A DNA stretch of 40,886 nt from Blastocladiella britannica (taxonomy: Eukaryota > Blastocladiomycota > Blastocladiomycetes > Blastocladiales > Blastocladiaceae). The stretch is from contig MU624612.1 in NCBI GenBank assembly GCA_025349905.2, positions 1-40,886 of the forward strand, in the 5' to 3' direction. Below, one piece after another: positions 10,218-19,800 of the stretch. Every line of letters begins with the position of its first letter. The stretch's first letter is position 1. The position numbers and the translations under genes were made by a program. The notes beneath the pieces were generated by a model, which searched no databases, had not been told where the DNA came from, and worked only from the letters and a program-made list of their open reading frames with translations.

Positions 10218-11174
10218 ATGCGATCGCCAGCCGCCCTGTTCCTGGACCGCCTGTACCTCGACGAGCGCCGAGACCCGGCCGACATGGCACGCCGTCTCGA
10301 GCTGGCCGCCAATGCCATTGCGTCGGAGATCCTGGTTGCCAACCACGACAAGTCACCACTGGCCATGATTGCCGCGTTGGAAAGTGCCGTGATCCTGGCC
10401 ACCGCCGATGCTTCCAGTCCGTCCTTTTTGTTTGGTGGCAACTCTCTGATGACGACGATTTCCAACCCTCCTGGCACCCCCACCGGGCCTGGGATCCTGT
10501 TGGCGGCACTCACTCGGGCCGTCGATGCGCCAGTGCATGCGATTGCCAGCAACACTGCTCAACCGTCGCCGCAAACACACGGAGAATGGACGACCACAAC
10601 TGCGGCGGCACCAATCACGGTCGCTCAGTCCCTCTTGCAGCATCTGCTGGCACAGGCTCTCGCGATGGTGGAAGAGGCAGTCGATGCCGTGACGCTCATT
10701 GCGGTGCTGGTGCGTGCCCAGTCGCTCCTTCCACTCGGCTTGTTGATCCCGCGGCAGCAGCAGCAGCCGCCGCCGCCGGTTCGGGACGATGACCTGGAAT
10801 CTACCGCGCCCAAACACGATCCACAGGCCACGCGCATCCACGCGGTCCACACGGCGGTAACTCGTGCCGCGCAGTGGCTGCACACGGCGGTAGTGAAGTA
10901 CGCGCGACTGGCCGAGGGCGGTGGCGTGAGCAGTGCTGTGCGATCTGCTCCTTGTAATCGAGAAATTCAAGTCGCGTACGCGCGCATGCTCCGACTGGCT
11001 CGGTTGGCGGCCTTCAAGCACGCCGCTCATTCGGTTGCTGCAACTGCTTCAGCGATGGGAGCGATGATCACCACCAACATGGATTCCAAGATCTGCCACC
11101 TGCTATCACCTCCAGCAACGCCGCCAGTAGAGGAGGAGGATCCAATGTCCCAGAAAATGTGTGTATACATATGA
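10218..11174 (+). CDS. Orphan Ala-rich helical protein
   Basis: I do not recognise this gene. It is intronless, 318 aa, highly Ala/Leu-rich and predicted mostly helical, with an acidic and Pro-rich linker near the middle containing QQQQPPPPV. The first segment (DRLYLDERRDPADMARRLEL) and the later helices (TAVVKYARLAEG, EIQVAYARMLRLARLAAFKH) resemble helical-bundle or MIT-like modules, but this is too weak to name a function. The start is the first in-frame ATG; the open frame continues upstream to 10161 through a poly-T tract. A short upstream ORF with an ATG at 10063 could be a leader or an unseen exon. The C-terminus is acidic then hydrophobic. It is convergent with the membrane protein gene across a nearly 600-bp gap. 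Confidence 0.55.
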   Translation: MRSPAALFLDRLYLDERRDPADMARRLELAANAIASEILVANHDKSPLAMIAALESAVILATADASSPSFLFGGNSLMTTISNPPGTPTGPGILLAALTRAVDAPVHAIASNTAQPSPQTHGEWTTTTAAAPITVAQSLLQHLLAQALAMVEEAVDAVTLIAVLVRAQSLLPLGLLIPRQQQQPPPPVRDDDLESTAPKHDPQATRIHAVHTAVTRAAQWLHTAVVKYARLAEGGGVSSAVRSAPCNREIQVAYARMLRLARLAAFKHAAHSVAATASAMGAMITTNMDSKICHLLSPPATPPVEEEDPMSQKMCVYI

Positions 11175-11768
11175 AATGGCATGTCTCATTACGGGTGGGT
11201 CCAAAAAAACGCTTCAATACAAATTTTGCATACTTTTCTTTCGTGACCGCACTGGGCGGTCGTCGTCCAGGAAAAGGAATGCAAACAAAGAGGGATGAGT
11301 AAAGTCACTCGAAGGGTGCGAACTCCCGCCCGCCCCTCCCCTACACGCGTCGTTCATCAGCGTTGCCACGAAAAAAAAAATTCGCCGTTCACGTGACCGA
11401 TGTAAACACATTCAGTTCGCGCCGGCCCCCTGGGCGGTAGGGAGGTCCGGCACAGGAGCACCACCGGGTACTTCCCTTCCTAGCGCGACGCGAGAATATG
11501 ACCACTCTACCAACGAAATGTGCTCAGTACACAGCCCTTTTCGTAGGAAACAAACGTGAGACGCGCCAGGGATGGCAGACGGACATCCGCGCCGGCCCTG
11601 GAGCTCAAGGGGCTGACCTCGCCGGCCATCGAGCCAAAGCGAGTCTCATTGAAGGTTTTTGCGCGCCACTTCGATCGAGACGCTTTACAGGATGGTGACG
11701 CCCCGAACAGCGTGAGCTTCAAGACGGTCGAGTTGTGGAATCCATTCCCGAAATGTAATTGTTTTCTA
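11175..11768. other. Intergenic region without a confident gene
   Basis: 594 bp between two convergent genes, the longest gene-poor stretch in the window. It contains an A9 run at 11370-11378 and GC-rich segments. On the plus strand one frame from about 11600 reads like protein (GLTSPAIEPKRVSLKVFARH and FKTVELWNPFPK) up to 11834, where it overlaps the end of the opposite gene. A second frame has an ATG at 11498. No splice combination I tried joins an ATG to the better-looking frame convincingly, so I do not call a gene. The rest shows nothing recognisable. Confidence 0.4.
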
Positions 11769-13560
11769 TTAAAATGTTGCCCATGGCCCGTACACGGAGC
11801 TAGTGATCAGTGCCACGCACATGAGAACCATTGACACCATACGCGATCCACGTGGGAGGCCCGTTTGCCACAAGGCAATGGGTGGCAGCGCCGACGCAGC
11901 GATGGCAATGCGCAACTTCTGGTCGGCGCGAGACGTGCGTGCCGCCTGGGCCGCACTCGTTGATGATGACACCCTAACCATAGCGGGAGTGGTGGTCACT
12001 GGCGTTGACGGCAACAAAGATTGCTCCAGGTCGGCCAGGCACTGGATCTTGCGTCGAAACATGGCGACGGCTAAGACGCGGGCCAGAACCACTTCCACGA
12101 GGGTGCCGACCAGCAGCACCGCAATCACGGCCGGGCGGTCGCGGATTTCAAACACGCCAGGAACGCTCAGGCCGGCAAAATACGCCAAAGCAAAGCACGT
12201 GGCTGGGACCAGCAGGCTGCTGATGCGCGCGGCTAGGATCGTTTCGGACCGCTGCAGCTGGATCTTGAGCTCAGCTCGCAATGCCACGGGCCGCGATGGC
12301 TCGGGCGATTGGCGGGCCAGTGACGACAGCCGCCGCATCAAAGTGCTGGCCGAGTTGGGGGTGGACGGCTCGGAATCGAGCGGCGTGGACGATCCCATGT
12401 CGCCTGCTGTTGCCCCCGCTGCTGCTGTTGAGGTTGTTGCTGCTGGCGCAGTCGCTAGATCCCGCGAAAAGAACCAGTACTGGTGCTGGATGTAAAACGA
12501 CACATCGTCAATCAGCCCGGCATCCTTGGTGCACGAAATGACCAGGTTGAGCAGCAAGTATCCGACGGCATTTCGGATATCTTCGGTTCGTCGCAGCGTC
12601 GCGCTCGTTGAAATGAAGAGCTCGCCCATCTATCTGAAAATGTCAATACTGTGATCTGCTTCAAAAAAGGAATAAGTAGTACAGTACACGTAAAGGCAGC
12701 GTGCCCAGGAGGTGCTGGTACCCGAACGTGCGTTTCATGCGCATATCCAGCACCACCACGACCGAGCTGTAGACGAATCGCACAAAGAGAATGATAAAGT
12801 TGGGCCGCATCATCCCAAATGAGGTGGTCAGGGCCAGGTTGAGCGTCTGGCCAATCACTCGTGGAAACTGGTATACGATAAACAGCTGGATCGCCAGCTC
12901 CACGGCACAGTCGGCCGACACGGGTAAACCCTTCCACTGCCGGTACCATTCGACCGCGACTCCCGTAAATCCCAGTAAAACTGCCAGCGCGTACGCCGCG
13001 AGCGCGAGCGTGCCTGTCAAGTACCCGTGCGACCCGTATACCAGGATCACGGCAGCAATAAAGTAAAAGCTCACGCCGCCGCCCTGAGACGGGTATTTTA
13101 AGGGCTGTTGTCGGCACAGCACGCCTGTTCGCCACCGAATGCAGACGGTGGTGGCAAACATGGTCATCAAGAAGTTGGTGGATGCCACGGCGGCAATCAC
13201 GGGCGGGGATGGATGCCAGAGGACGTAGGTATTGGAAGCAATTGCGGTGGTGGCGGCCATTGCAAACACCAGTCGGATCTCCGAGGTGTAGAGGAGGGCC
13301 TTGTAGTTGACGGCGATACACGACAGGAGCGAGCACTGCACGAGGATCCACATAAAGATATTGGAGATGCTCTGTCCCTGGATCAGTTTGGCGTTGGCTG
13401 CTGCTATTATTTCCGCAGTACTTGATGACGAGGAAGAAGCAGGGGGTGGGACCAGAAACAGGGCAGCCAGGATGTAGGAAGAGATCCCTGCTCCCCACGA
13501 TGCGGCCGCGATGGCAGCGACGAGGTGCAGGAGCCCCTCGCGGATCCGTTTTTTTGCCAT
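11769..13560 (-). CDS. Orphan polytopic membrane protein
   Basis: Two exons: 13560-12688 and 12629-11769 (58-bp intron with GTACTG donor, phase 0); 577 aa. Family not recognised. About 11-12 hydrophobic segments are visible, for example ISNIFMWILVQCSLLSCIAV, FIAAVILVYGSHGYLTGTLA, FIILFVRFVYSSVVVVLDM, SSLLVPATCFALAYFAGL and VIAVLLVGTLVEVVLARVLA. Between the two halves is a soluble Ser/Thr/Ala-rich loop (roughly residues 350-400) with phosphorylatable SP and TP sites. The basic start MAKKRIREG argues for a cytoplasmic N-terminus. It could be a receptor-like or transporter-like protein; nothing in the sequence decides this. It starts 148 bp from the divergent AP-3 mu gene. Confidence 0.7.
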
Positions 13561-13708
13561 TGATAATTAAACGATTGATTTGGATTTGGATCGTAGGATC
13601 CGTTTCGATGCCTTTTGCCCGTGAATTGTTTGATCCCCGTGCGTGGCAGTCAAGGATCGAAAGTGAGTGACGTTTTCGAAATTTGAAGTCAATCGCAAGT
13701 CAATCAAT
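13561..13708. promoter_or_regulatory. Divergent promoter region, membrane protein / AP-3 mu
   Basis: 148 bp between divergent ATGs. AT-rich near the minus-strand gene (several GATT/GGATTTGGAT-like repeats at about 13573-13592), then mixed sequence. Promoter role inferred from position. Confidence 0.4.
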
Positions 13709-15797
13709 ATGGCAGCAGGAACAACAGCTATCGTGGCCGTGGCCATCTACCACCCCGGGTACGACTATTAAAAAGAAATACCACTGGCTCGTCTCCATTG
13801 ACTGAAAAAAGGACAACAGCCCCGCCGCCATCGCCTTTGAGCGCACGTACCGCCCTCTGCCGCGCTCAACCACCGTGGCCGCGCTGCTGCGATCGGCCCT
13901 GGACCGTGCCCGTGCCGCCGAACCCATTGCTTGGGACCCGTTTTTATTGTCGTCCTCGTCATTGTCAGCTGGCCTGGACCGTAGTGGAAAGGCCGCGGCC
14001 GCACGCGGAGTCGGAAGCGCGGGCCTCCCCGCACCCCTGGCCGTCTTGCTCACCAAACTTGGGCTCGTGGTCGTGCTCCGTCGCGCTGCAGGGCTCGTGT
14101 GGGCTGTGGCGATCGAGGCCAACGGTGGTGCCCGGCCATTTGCTCCGCTTCTTCGTCATACCTCGGCCGGTAACGGCAGTGCACCACCGCCACCAATAGA
14201 AACGTCTGGACCAGACCGGGCAACTGGCACCACCCCATGCTCGGGTGCAGAGTACCACGCGTGCCTGCGCCTGCTGGACGCGCTCCACCTGGCGCTGTCG
14301 CAGTACTGGACCCCACTGACCGCCGCGACCGTGACCCGCGAGGCAGTGCAGGTGGCTCTGGTAGTGGATGAGCTGACGACAGGCGGCGCCGGCGTGCCAT
14401 CGTTCCCTCCGCCCAACCAATTGACGGCGATCCTGCCGGTACCCGATGCCCTGATGCGCATGGCCACCACCGTGATGGGCACCATGGTGCAGCCGTCAGG
14501 ACCCCCGGGCACGCTGGGCAAAATGGCCGCGTCCACGCCGTGGCGACGCAACAACGTCAAGCACTCGTCCAACGAGGTGTACGTGGACGTCGAGGAGCGT
14601 GTTTCGGGCGCCATCACCCTTGGCGGCAGTGGCGGTGGTGGTAGTAATCGCGCGTCAAGTCGTTCCACCAATGCCTCTTCTTCGTCATCAAGCCCACGAT
14701 CGGGTACAGTGCACGTTGCCGGCGCCGTGCTCGTCAACAGCAAGCTCTCCGGCTCGCCCGAGGTCCACATTGCGCTCTCTGGTCCGCTGGCCGATCTGAC
14801 GCGAGGTACGGTGCACGACTGCGTTGCCGCCACATTGTCCAGCACTGCAAGCATTGGCCGTCTCCCAGCTGACCTCGCGGGTGTCCCCGCCGACGGGCGG
14901 TCCACGTTTGCCTCTTACACGATGGCGAGTGCAACTTCTGCGCGTGATACTGGCGCATCGGTTGCCATAACCGCGTCCAAGTGGCTCACGGCCACTGCCC
15001 GTCGCGACAGCGCCGGCCGCATCATCTTGTCGGTGTCGGTCCCTCCCGCAACGACCTCATCTGACGGCGGGTGGTCATGGGCGGCCGCCGACGCACTCGC
15101 CATCACGGTCCGCGTCCCGCCTCGCTGCGCCATCACCACGTTCCGTGCGTCCTGTGGCGTCGCCAGGTCACATGGGACTGGATCAGCCGCCGCCGGTACG
15201 GGTGGAGGGCGGCGGGTCGAGTGGCTCCCACTGCAGTCGGCGGCGGCCGGCGGCACCAATGACTTGATGGCGAACTCCGGCGGCAATGGCGCTCAAGGAT
15301 CGGTGGCGGCCGCAAGTTCGGCTGCTGCCGCGACTGCCGCCGCCGCGCTGTCCAAGCTCGCAGTATCTGCTTCTGCGTCCGCGGCGCCTAGCATTGCCCG
15401 TGGGCTTGGGGCAGCCGCATCGGGGATCGTGGCCGCTGGAAACTCGGTTGCTGCTGCCGCTGCGACGAGTTCGTCGCCGTCGCCTTTCTATTCCATGTCG
15501 TCCAACGGCGGCGGACACCATGCCGGCCTGTTGAGTGGGAAAGGAGGAGGCGATGGCAACAGTAGTGCCGAGGCCAGTTACCCGACCATGACGATCATCT
15601 TTTCGCAAAAGGACTCGGGAACTACGACTCCAGCTCGATTCGCCGCTGGTGTCGTCATGTCCGGGGCGATGGTGGGCAAGGTCGCGTCGGGTATCCAAGT
15701 GTCGCGGGTGAGTGTCGTCAAGGAAGACTACAAGGTCTACCAGGCGGTCCGGTACTCGACCATCTTGGACGGGCTCGAGTTCCGTGTCTCTTGCTGA
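13709..15797 (+). CDS. APM3: AP-3 adaptor complex mu subunit
   Basis: Two exons: 13709-13758 and 13820-15797; 675 aa. AP-3 sorts cargo from endosome/trans-Golgi to vacuole or lysosome-related organelles. The N-terminal longin-like part starts in the small first exon (AIVAVAIYHPG joined to PAAIAFERTYRPLP). The junction TPWRRNNVKHSSNEVYVDVE (about 256-275) is the conserved start of the mu homology domain and favours AP-3 over AP-1/2/4. Further AP-3-like strings are NSKLSGSPEVHIALSGPL and VPADGRSTFASYTMAS, and the end KVYQAVRYSTILDGLEFRVS matches the terminal strands. It is about 250 residues longer than the usual 415-420 aa. The extra length is Ala/Ser/Gly-rich sequence, the largest block being roughly residues 505-620 inside the C-terminal domain. 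Convergent with the Rab gene, 71 bp apart. Confidence 0.88.
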
Positions 15798-15868
15798 CCC
15801 CAACCTCCCAACCCAGAATACCAAAATTTTAAAGTGATCTATTCACGCCCTGCTCGAGAATTTGGATA

Positions 15869-16732
15869 TTAACCGCACTGACATGACGACGATCCGCCGT
15901 GCAATGGTGGTTGTGACTTGCCTCCTCCATTGCTCACTCGCATCACGCCAATCAGCGTAGATTGCGACCCAGTCGAGTTCCTTCCCAGTGCCAGAGACGA
16001 CGATTGAGGCTGGTTCTGATACTGCCACGCAAGCTCCGCGACCGCGCGCATCACCTGCGAGACGCCCGCTCCCGTAGCAGCCGATGCGACAAAGTGCGGC
16101 ACTCCAAGTCGTCCACACCATTCGGCGACCTGCGCGTAGTCCACGAGATCACTCGCGGGGTACCCGTGACCTGGCTCGAGTAAATCGCTCTTGGTGGCCA
16201 CCACAATGAACGGGAACGGGACTGGCAGTGGAGCGGCACTGGAAGAGGCCACCCCGGCTGCCGGTGGGGGGAGATCCAAGTGCCCCAGTACTGACGCGTG
16301 CCATTTGGTCAACGCAATAAAAGATGCAGGGTGGGTCGGATCGTAGCACAAAACACATGCGTCTGCGCCGCGGTAGTATGATTCGACCAGCGAGGAAAAT
16401 CGCTCTTGGCCGGCCGTGTCCCAGACCTACAAAAAAATTTCTGATTGAGTTCCATTGAGGTTGTTGAAGGGGGTGGATCCATTTTGAAAGGTGGATCTTC
16501 ATACATTGACCGTCACTTCGGTTCCGTGGATCGACAGGTTCAGAGGGAAAAAATCAACGCCTACCGTCGACTTGTGCTTGCTATTGAACGTATTTTTGGC
16601 AGCTCGAGTTGCGAAGGCAGTTTTCCCCGTCCTTTTTTTGTTTACGTTTTAGTCGGCGCCAGCGAGTGAGACGGCGACGGATCCGTACCCCGAGTTTCCC
16701 AACAGCAAGACTTTGAGCGAGGATTTGGACAT
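15869..16732 (-). CDS. Divergent Rab7-like small GTPase
   Basis: Three exons: 16732-16689, 16631-16505, 16426-15869; 242 aa. The P-loop GNSGTGKT (12-19) is assembled across the first intron. Switch I (KSTVGVDFF) and G3 WDTAGQERF (59-67) are canonical, followed by YYRGADACVLCYD. Strings such as PFIVVATKSDL and AEWCGRLGVPHF place it nearest Rab7, which controls late endosome/vacuole traffic. Oddities: G4 is TKSD (135-138) instead of NKxD, G5 is SAAT (172-175) where SAK is usual, a Pro/Ala/Ser-rich insert lies at 109-127, and the C-terminus is CQCG, a CXC with one extra residue. It may be a lineage-specific Rab. The gene lies 94 bp downstream of the cyclase on the same strand. Confidence 0.9.
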
Positions 16733-16826
16733 GACCGTTCGTTCGTGTATAATCTAAAACTGGGAATTAGAGAAATTTGGGATAAGAGATTGACAAAATT
16801 TTCATATATTTTTGGATCATTTTGCA

Positions 16827-19800
16827 TCACACACGCACGGTGACCCGCGAGTTTAACGGAATAAGCGACTGATCGCTCTCCTTGGCTCCCTTGATGGCCC
16901 CGAGCTTCCCGTCCGAGTAAATGTACAGCTTGGCCGACACCAGGTCCACCAGCCACGCGCTGCAAGCAGGGGTAAAGAGCGTTCCGTCCACGGCCGTGAC
17001 ACTCGGCTTGGGAGCAGCACCAGCAGTACTGGAAGCGACGCAGTCCGGTCGCTGCAGCTCTGCGTGCCAGTACCGGAGCGCCTTGGGCTTGTTGCCATTC
17101 ACAATGAGTAGCACGCCACGGGTCAGAACCACGAGTGTCCGCACCCAGTACAAGCCCGAAAAGTGCTTCTCGAGCGCGGCAATTGTCTTGTCCAGAACCC
17201 GCTTTACGAGCGGCAATGGACCCAGCACTGAAAGGAGGTTGGCTTCCATGGCAGTGCTGATCAAGTTGACGATCCCAATTACCCCGAGAATCGAGTAGAA
17301 CTGCGAGGTCGAGAGCTTGGTCAGCAGGAAACAGTATAAAGTCAACCGCTGGGCTGGGCTGGGCGTCTGGGGGTCGGGAGTCGGCATCTTGTCGGCCACG
17401 CCGCTCTGGGCCAGTCGCCGCCGCAAGAACTCGATCTCAAGTAGCATCCACGTTTCGACGATCCGGCGGGCAGGCACCTCGGGCGACAGCTCGACAGCGC
17501 GCTTCCCTGCCGGCCCCGTTGCCCCTCGCCCAGTGGCAGCAGTCGCGGAGGCGGTGAGTTGGAACGCGATATCCGCCGTCACTTTCCCGCCCGGCGGCGG
17601 CACTTGCACCGTGGTGTCCAGCGACGATCCCAGGGTACCCTCGTCCACAAACGCCAGCTGGAGAATCCGCCGCCGCATTTCCACCAAGTAACCCGCGAAC
17701 GCCGGCAAGTCGCTGTTGGCCGCGTGCCACCCGCGCACCGACACGTCCAGCAAAAACATGCAAGCCAGACTCCAGAAGCGGACTTCCTTGGAACGGTCCT
17801 TGGCGCGGTTCCACTGGTCGTTGGCGAGCACTTTACACTCGGCGTGGCGGCCCTCGAGCAAATCCATGAGCATCAGAAGCCGATTGGGTCGGAACGACAG
17901 CCACACATTGTTCATGCCATGCAAGAGCCGAACGCACGTGCGACACCGTTCGCGTGCCTGCGCGGCGTTGCCCGAGAGCATGTCGGCGGCGGCCGAGCAC
18001 GACAGGACAATCGAGATCCCAATATTGTTCTGGTTGTCTATCATGCGTTCCTTGCTGAAGGGCTCGTGCGCGGCTTGCACGCTGCCGCTGCCGAGGTTGG
18101 GTGCGGCCGCGCCATCGTCGACGCGTCCGGGAGTGGGCACCACCGAGTCGGTCATGTATGGGTTGCTGGCTGGGCCACCGAAAAGGGACGCGGGCGACGA
18201 GCTGTTGGATGCGAGCGCATCGGCAAATGCGTGCGCGCGCAGCATCAACGCCATGGCTTTTGGCCGGTTGTTTTTCGAGGTCAGAATCGCGTACCCGGCG
18301 GTGGCCAGGAACGCCGCCGTGGCCGCATCGGCCGGGTACTGCGAGCACAGGTTGGTCCCGCTCCATGACAGATACCGCCAATATGGGACGTTTTCTTGCA
18401 AGTGGCAAAGTTCAAGAAGGGACGTCAAGGCCGAGCGGATACGCAGGTAGGTCATGATCGGCACTGAGCTGGCAAACGTTGTTTGCTCCGCTCCGGCGAT
18501 ACTATTGTATGGGTTGCAGTGCAACAGACCGCTACCACCGCCCAATCTCGCGACAAGCGACCCCTGTCCGCTAACTGCCGTCGGAATCGCCAGTGTGGTT
18601 GCCGGTTGGACGCTAGCAGCTCCCGGCGTCAGGTGCGACGAATGGACACCAGCACCTTGCTGCATGTCGCTGGGACGCGATGACGAGGTCGAAACGGTGT
18701 ACTGCAAGCTAGAAGACCGCCCGTCTTTGGCGTTCCGTGACATGGAGTCGGTATGCCGAGACCCGGCCACGGGTGGCTGCGGAGGCGTTGGCGGAGGTGG
18801 AGGCGAAATAAAGCTGTCGGGTTTGATGCTCCAGTACTCGACCAGTGACCGCCACGCGAGCGAGAGGCCCTGTCGCGGGATTTGGTACCCGACGCACAGC
18901 AGCGAGTAAATAAACGCCTGTTCCGCCGCGCCGTACTGGTGCAAGCTCAAAAACGCATCCCCAAGCTCCTTGTACCAACGGGCACGGTCCGTGTTGTGAA
19001 AGCACCGGCCGGACGGAAGGAGCAGCTCCGGGGTCGCGATCGCCCATTTGGCAACCGCAGGCATGGCCAGGAACGTACGATAATGCGTGGCGGCCTCGGA
19101 CGACGAGCCCATGGAAAAGTGCAGGTGGGATACTTGCTCGAGGTAGATGAGCTTTTTCTCCGTGTGGCCTTCCACGCGCTGGTAGTGCTCGTATATCTTG
19201 AAAATGAGTTGCGTCTCGGCTCCGTTGGGCGTTGCATGCGCGCTGCGACCCTTTTGGATGGGTCCGTCGGCAAGCGCAGCCAGCCGCATCTCGTAAAACC
19301 GCGCAAACCCGAAATGCAAGGTTTGCCGCTGCGCCGCCAGCATGGACGAGTAGATACTGTCGCGAATGATGACGTTTCGGAACGATATGAGTGCGTCGGC
19401 CTCGAGTCCGCCACCCTGGAGGGTCAGGAACCCAAACTTGTCGAACGTATCAATGTCCTTGATGAGGGCCTCGGTGTCCCTTGGCGCCCACGACGGGCCG
19501 GGTACATTGCTGCTCGGAGCCATCGCCAACCGATCAGTTGCTGCCAGCGCTACTGCTGCTGCCTGATCCTTCTTCTTGCCATTATTCTTGTTGTTCATGG
19601 CGGTCGGGGTGGTGGTGGACTCCTCGGAAAATGCCAGCCCGCCGCTCTTGATCATTTGTTCCTCAACCTCGAAATAGTCCAGCACCTCGCGCAACAGGAA
19701 ATGCTGCCCGACCACGGACGCAATCTTGAGAAACATTTGGAACATGGGGTCGAGCCGGTCAAACTGCGACACAATCAGCGAATGGAGGTCGGAGCCGGGC

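Noticed and set aside
12512..13498. 328-aa minus-strand open frame
   Set aside because: Shifted frame on the same strand as the membrane protein gene; it lacks the hydrophobic periodicity and crosses the supported intron.
14156..14905. 249-aa minus-strand open frame
   Set aside because: Antisense to AP-3 mu, whose plus-strand frame has clear conserved motifs.
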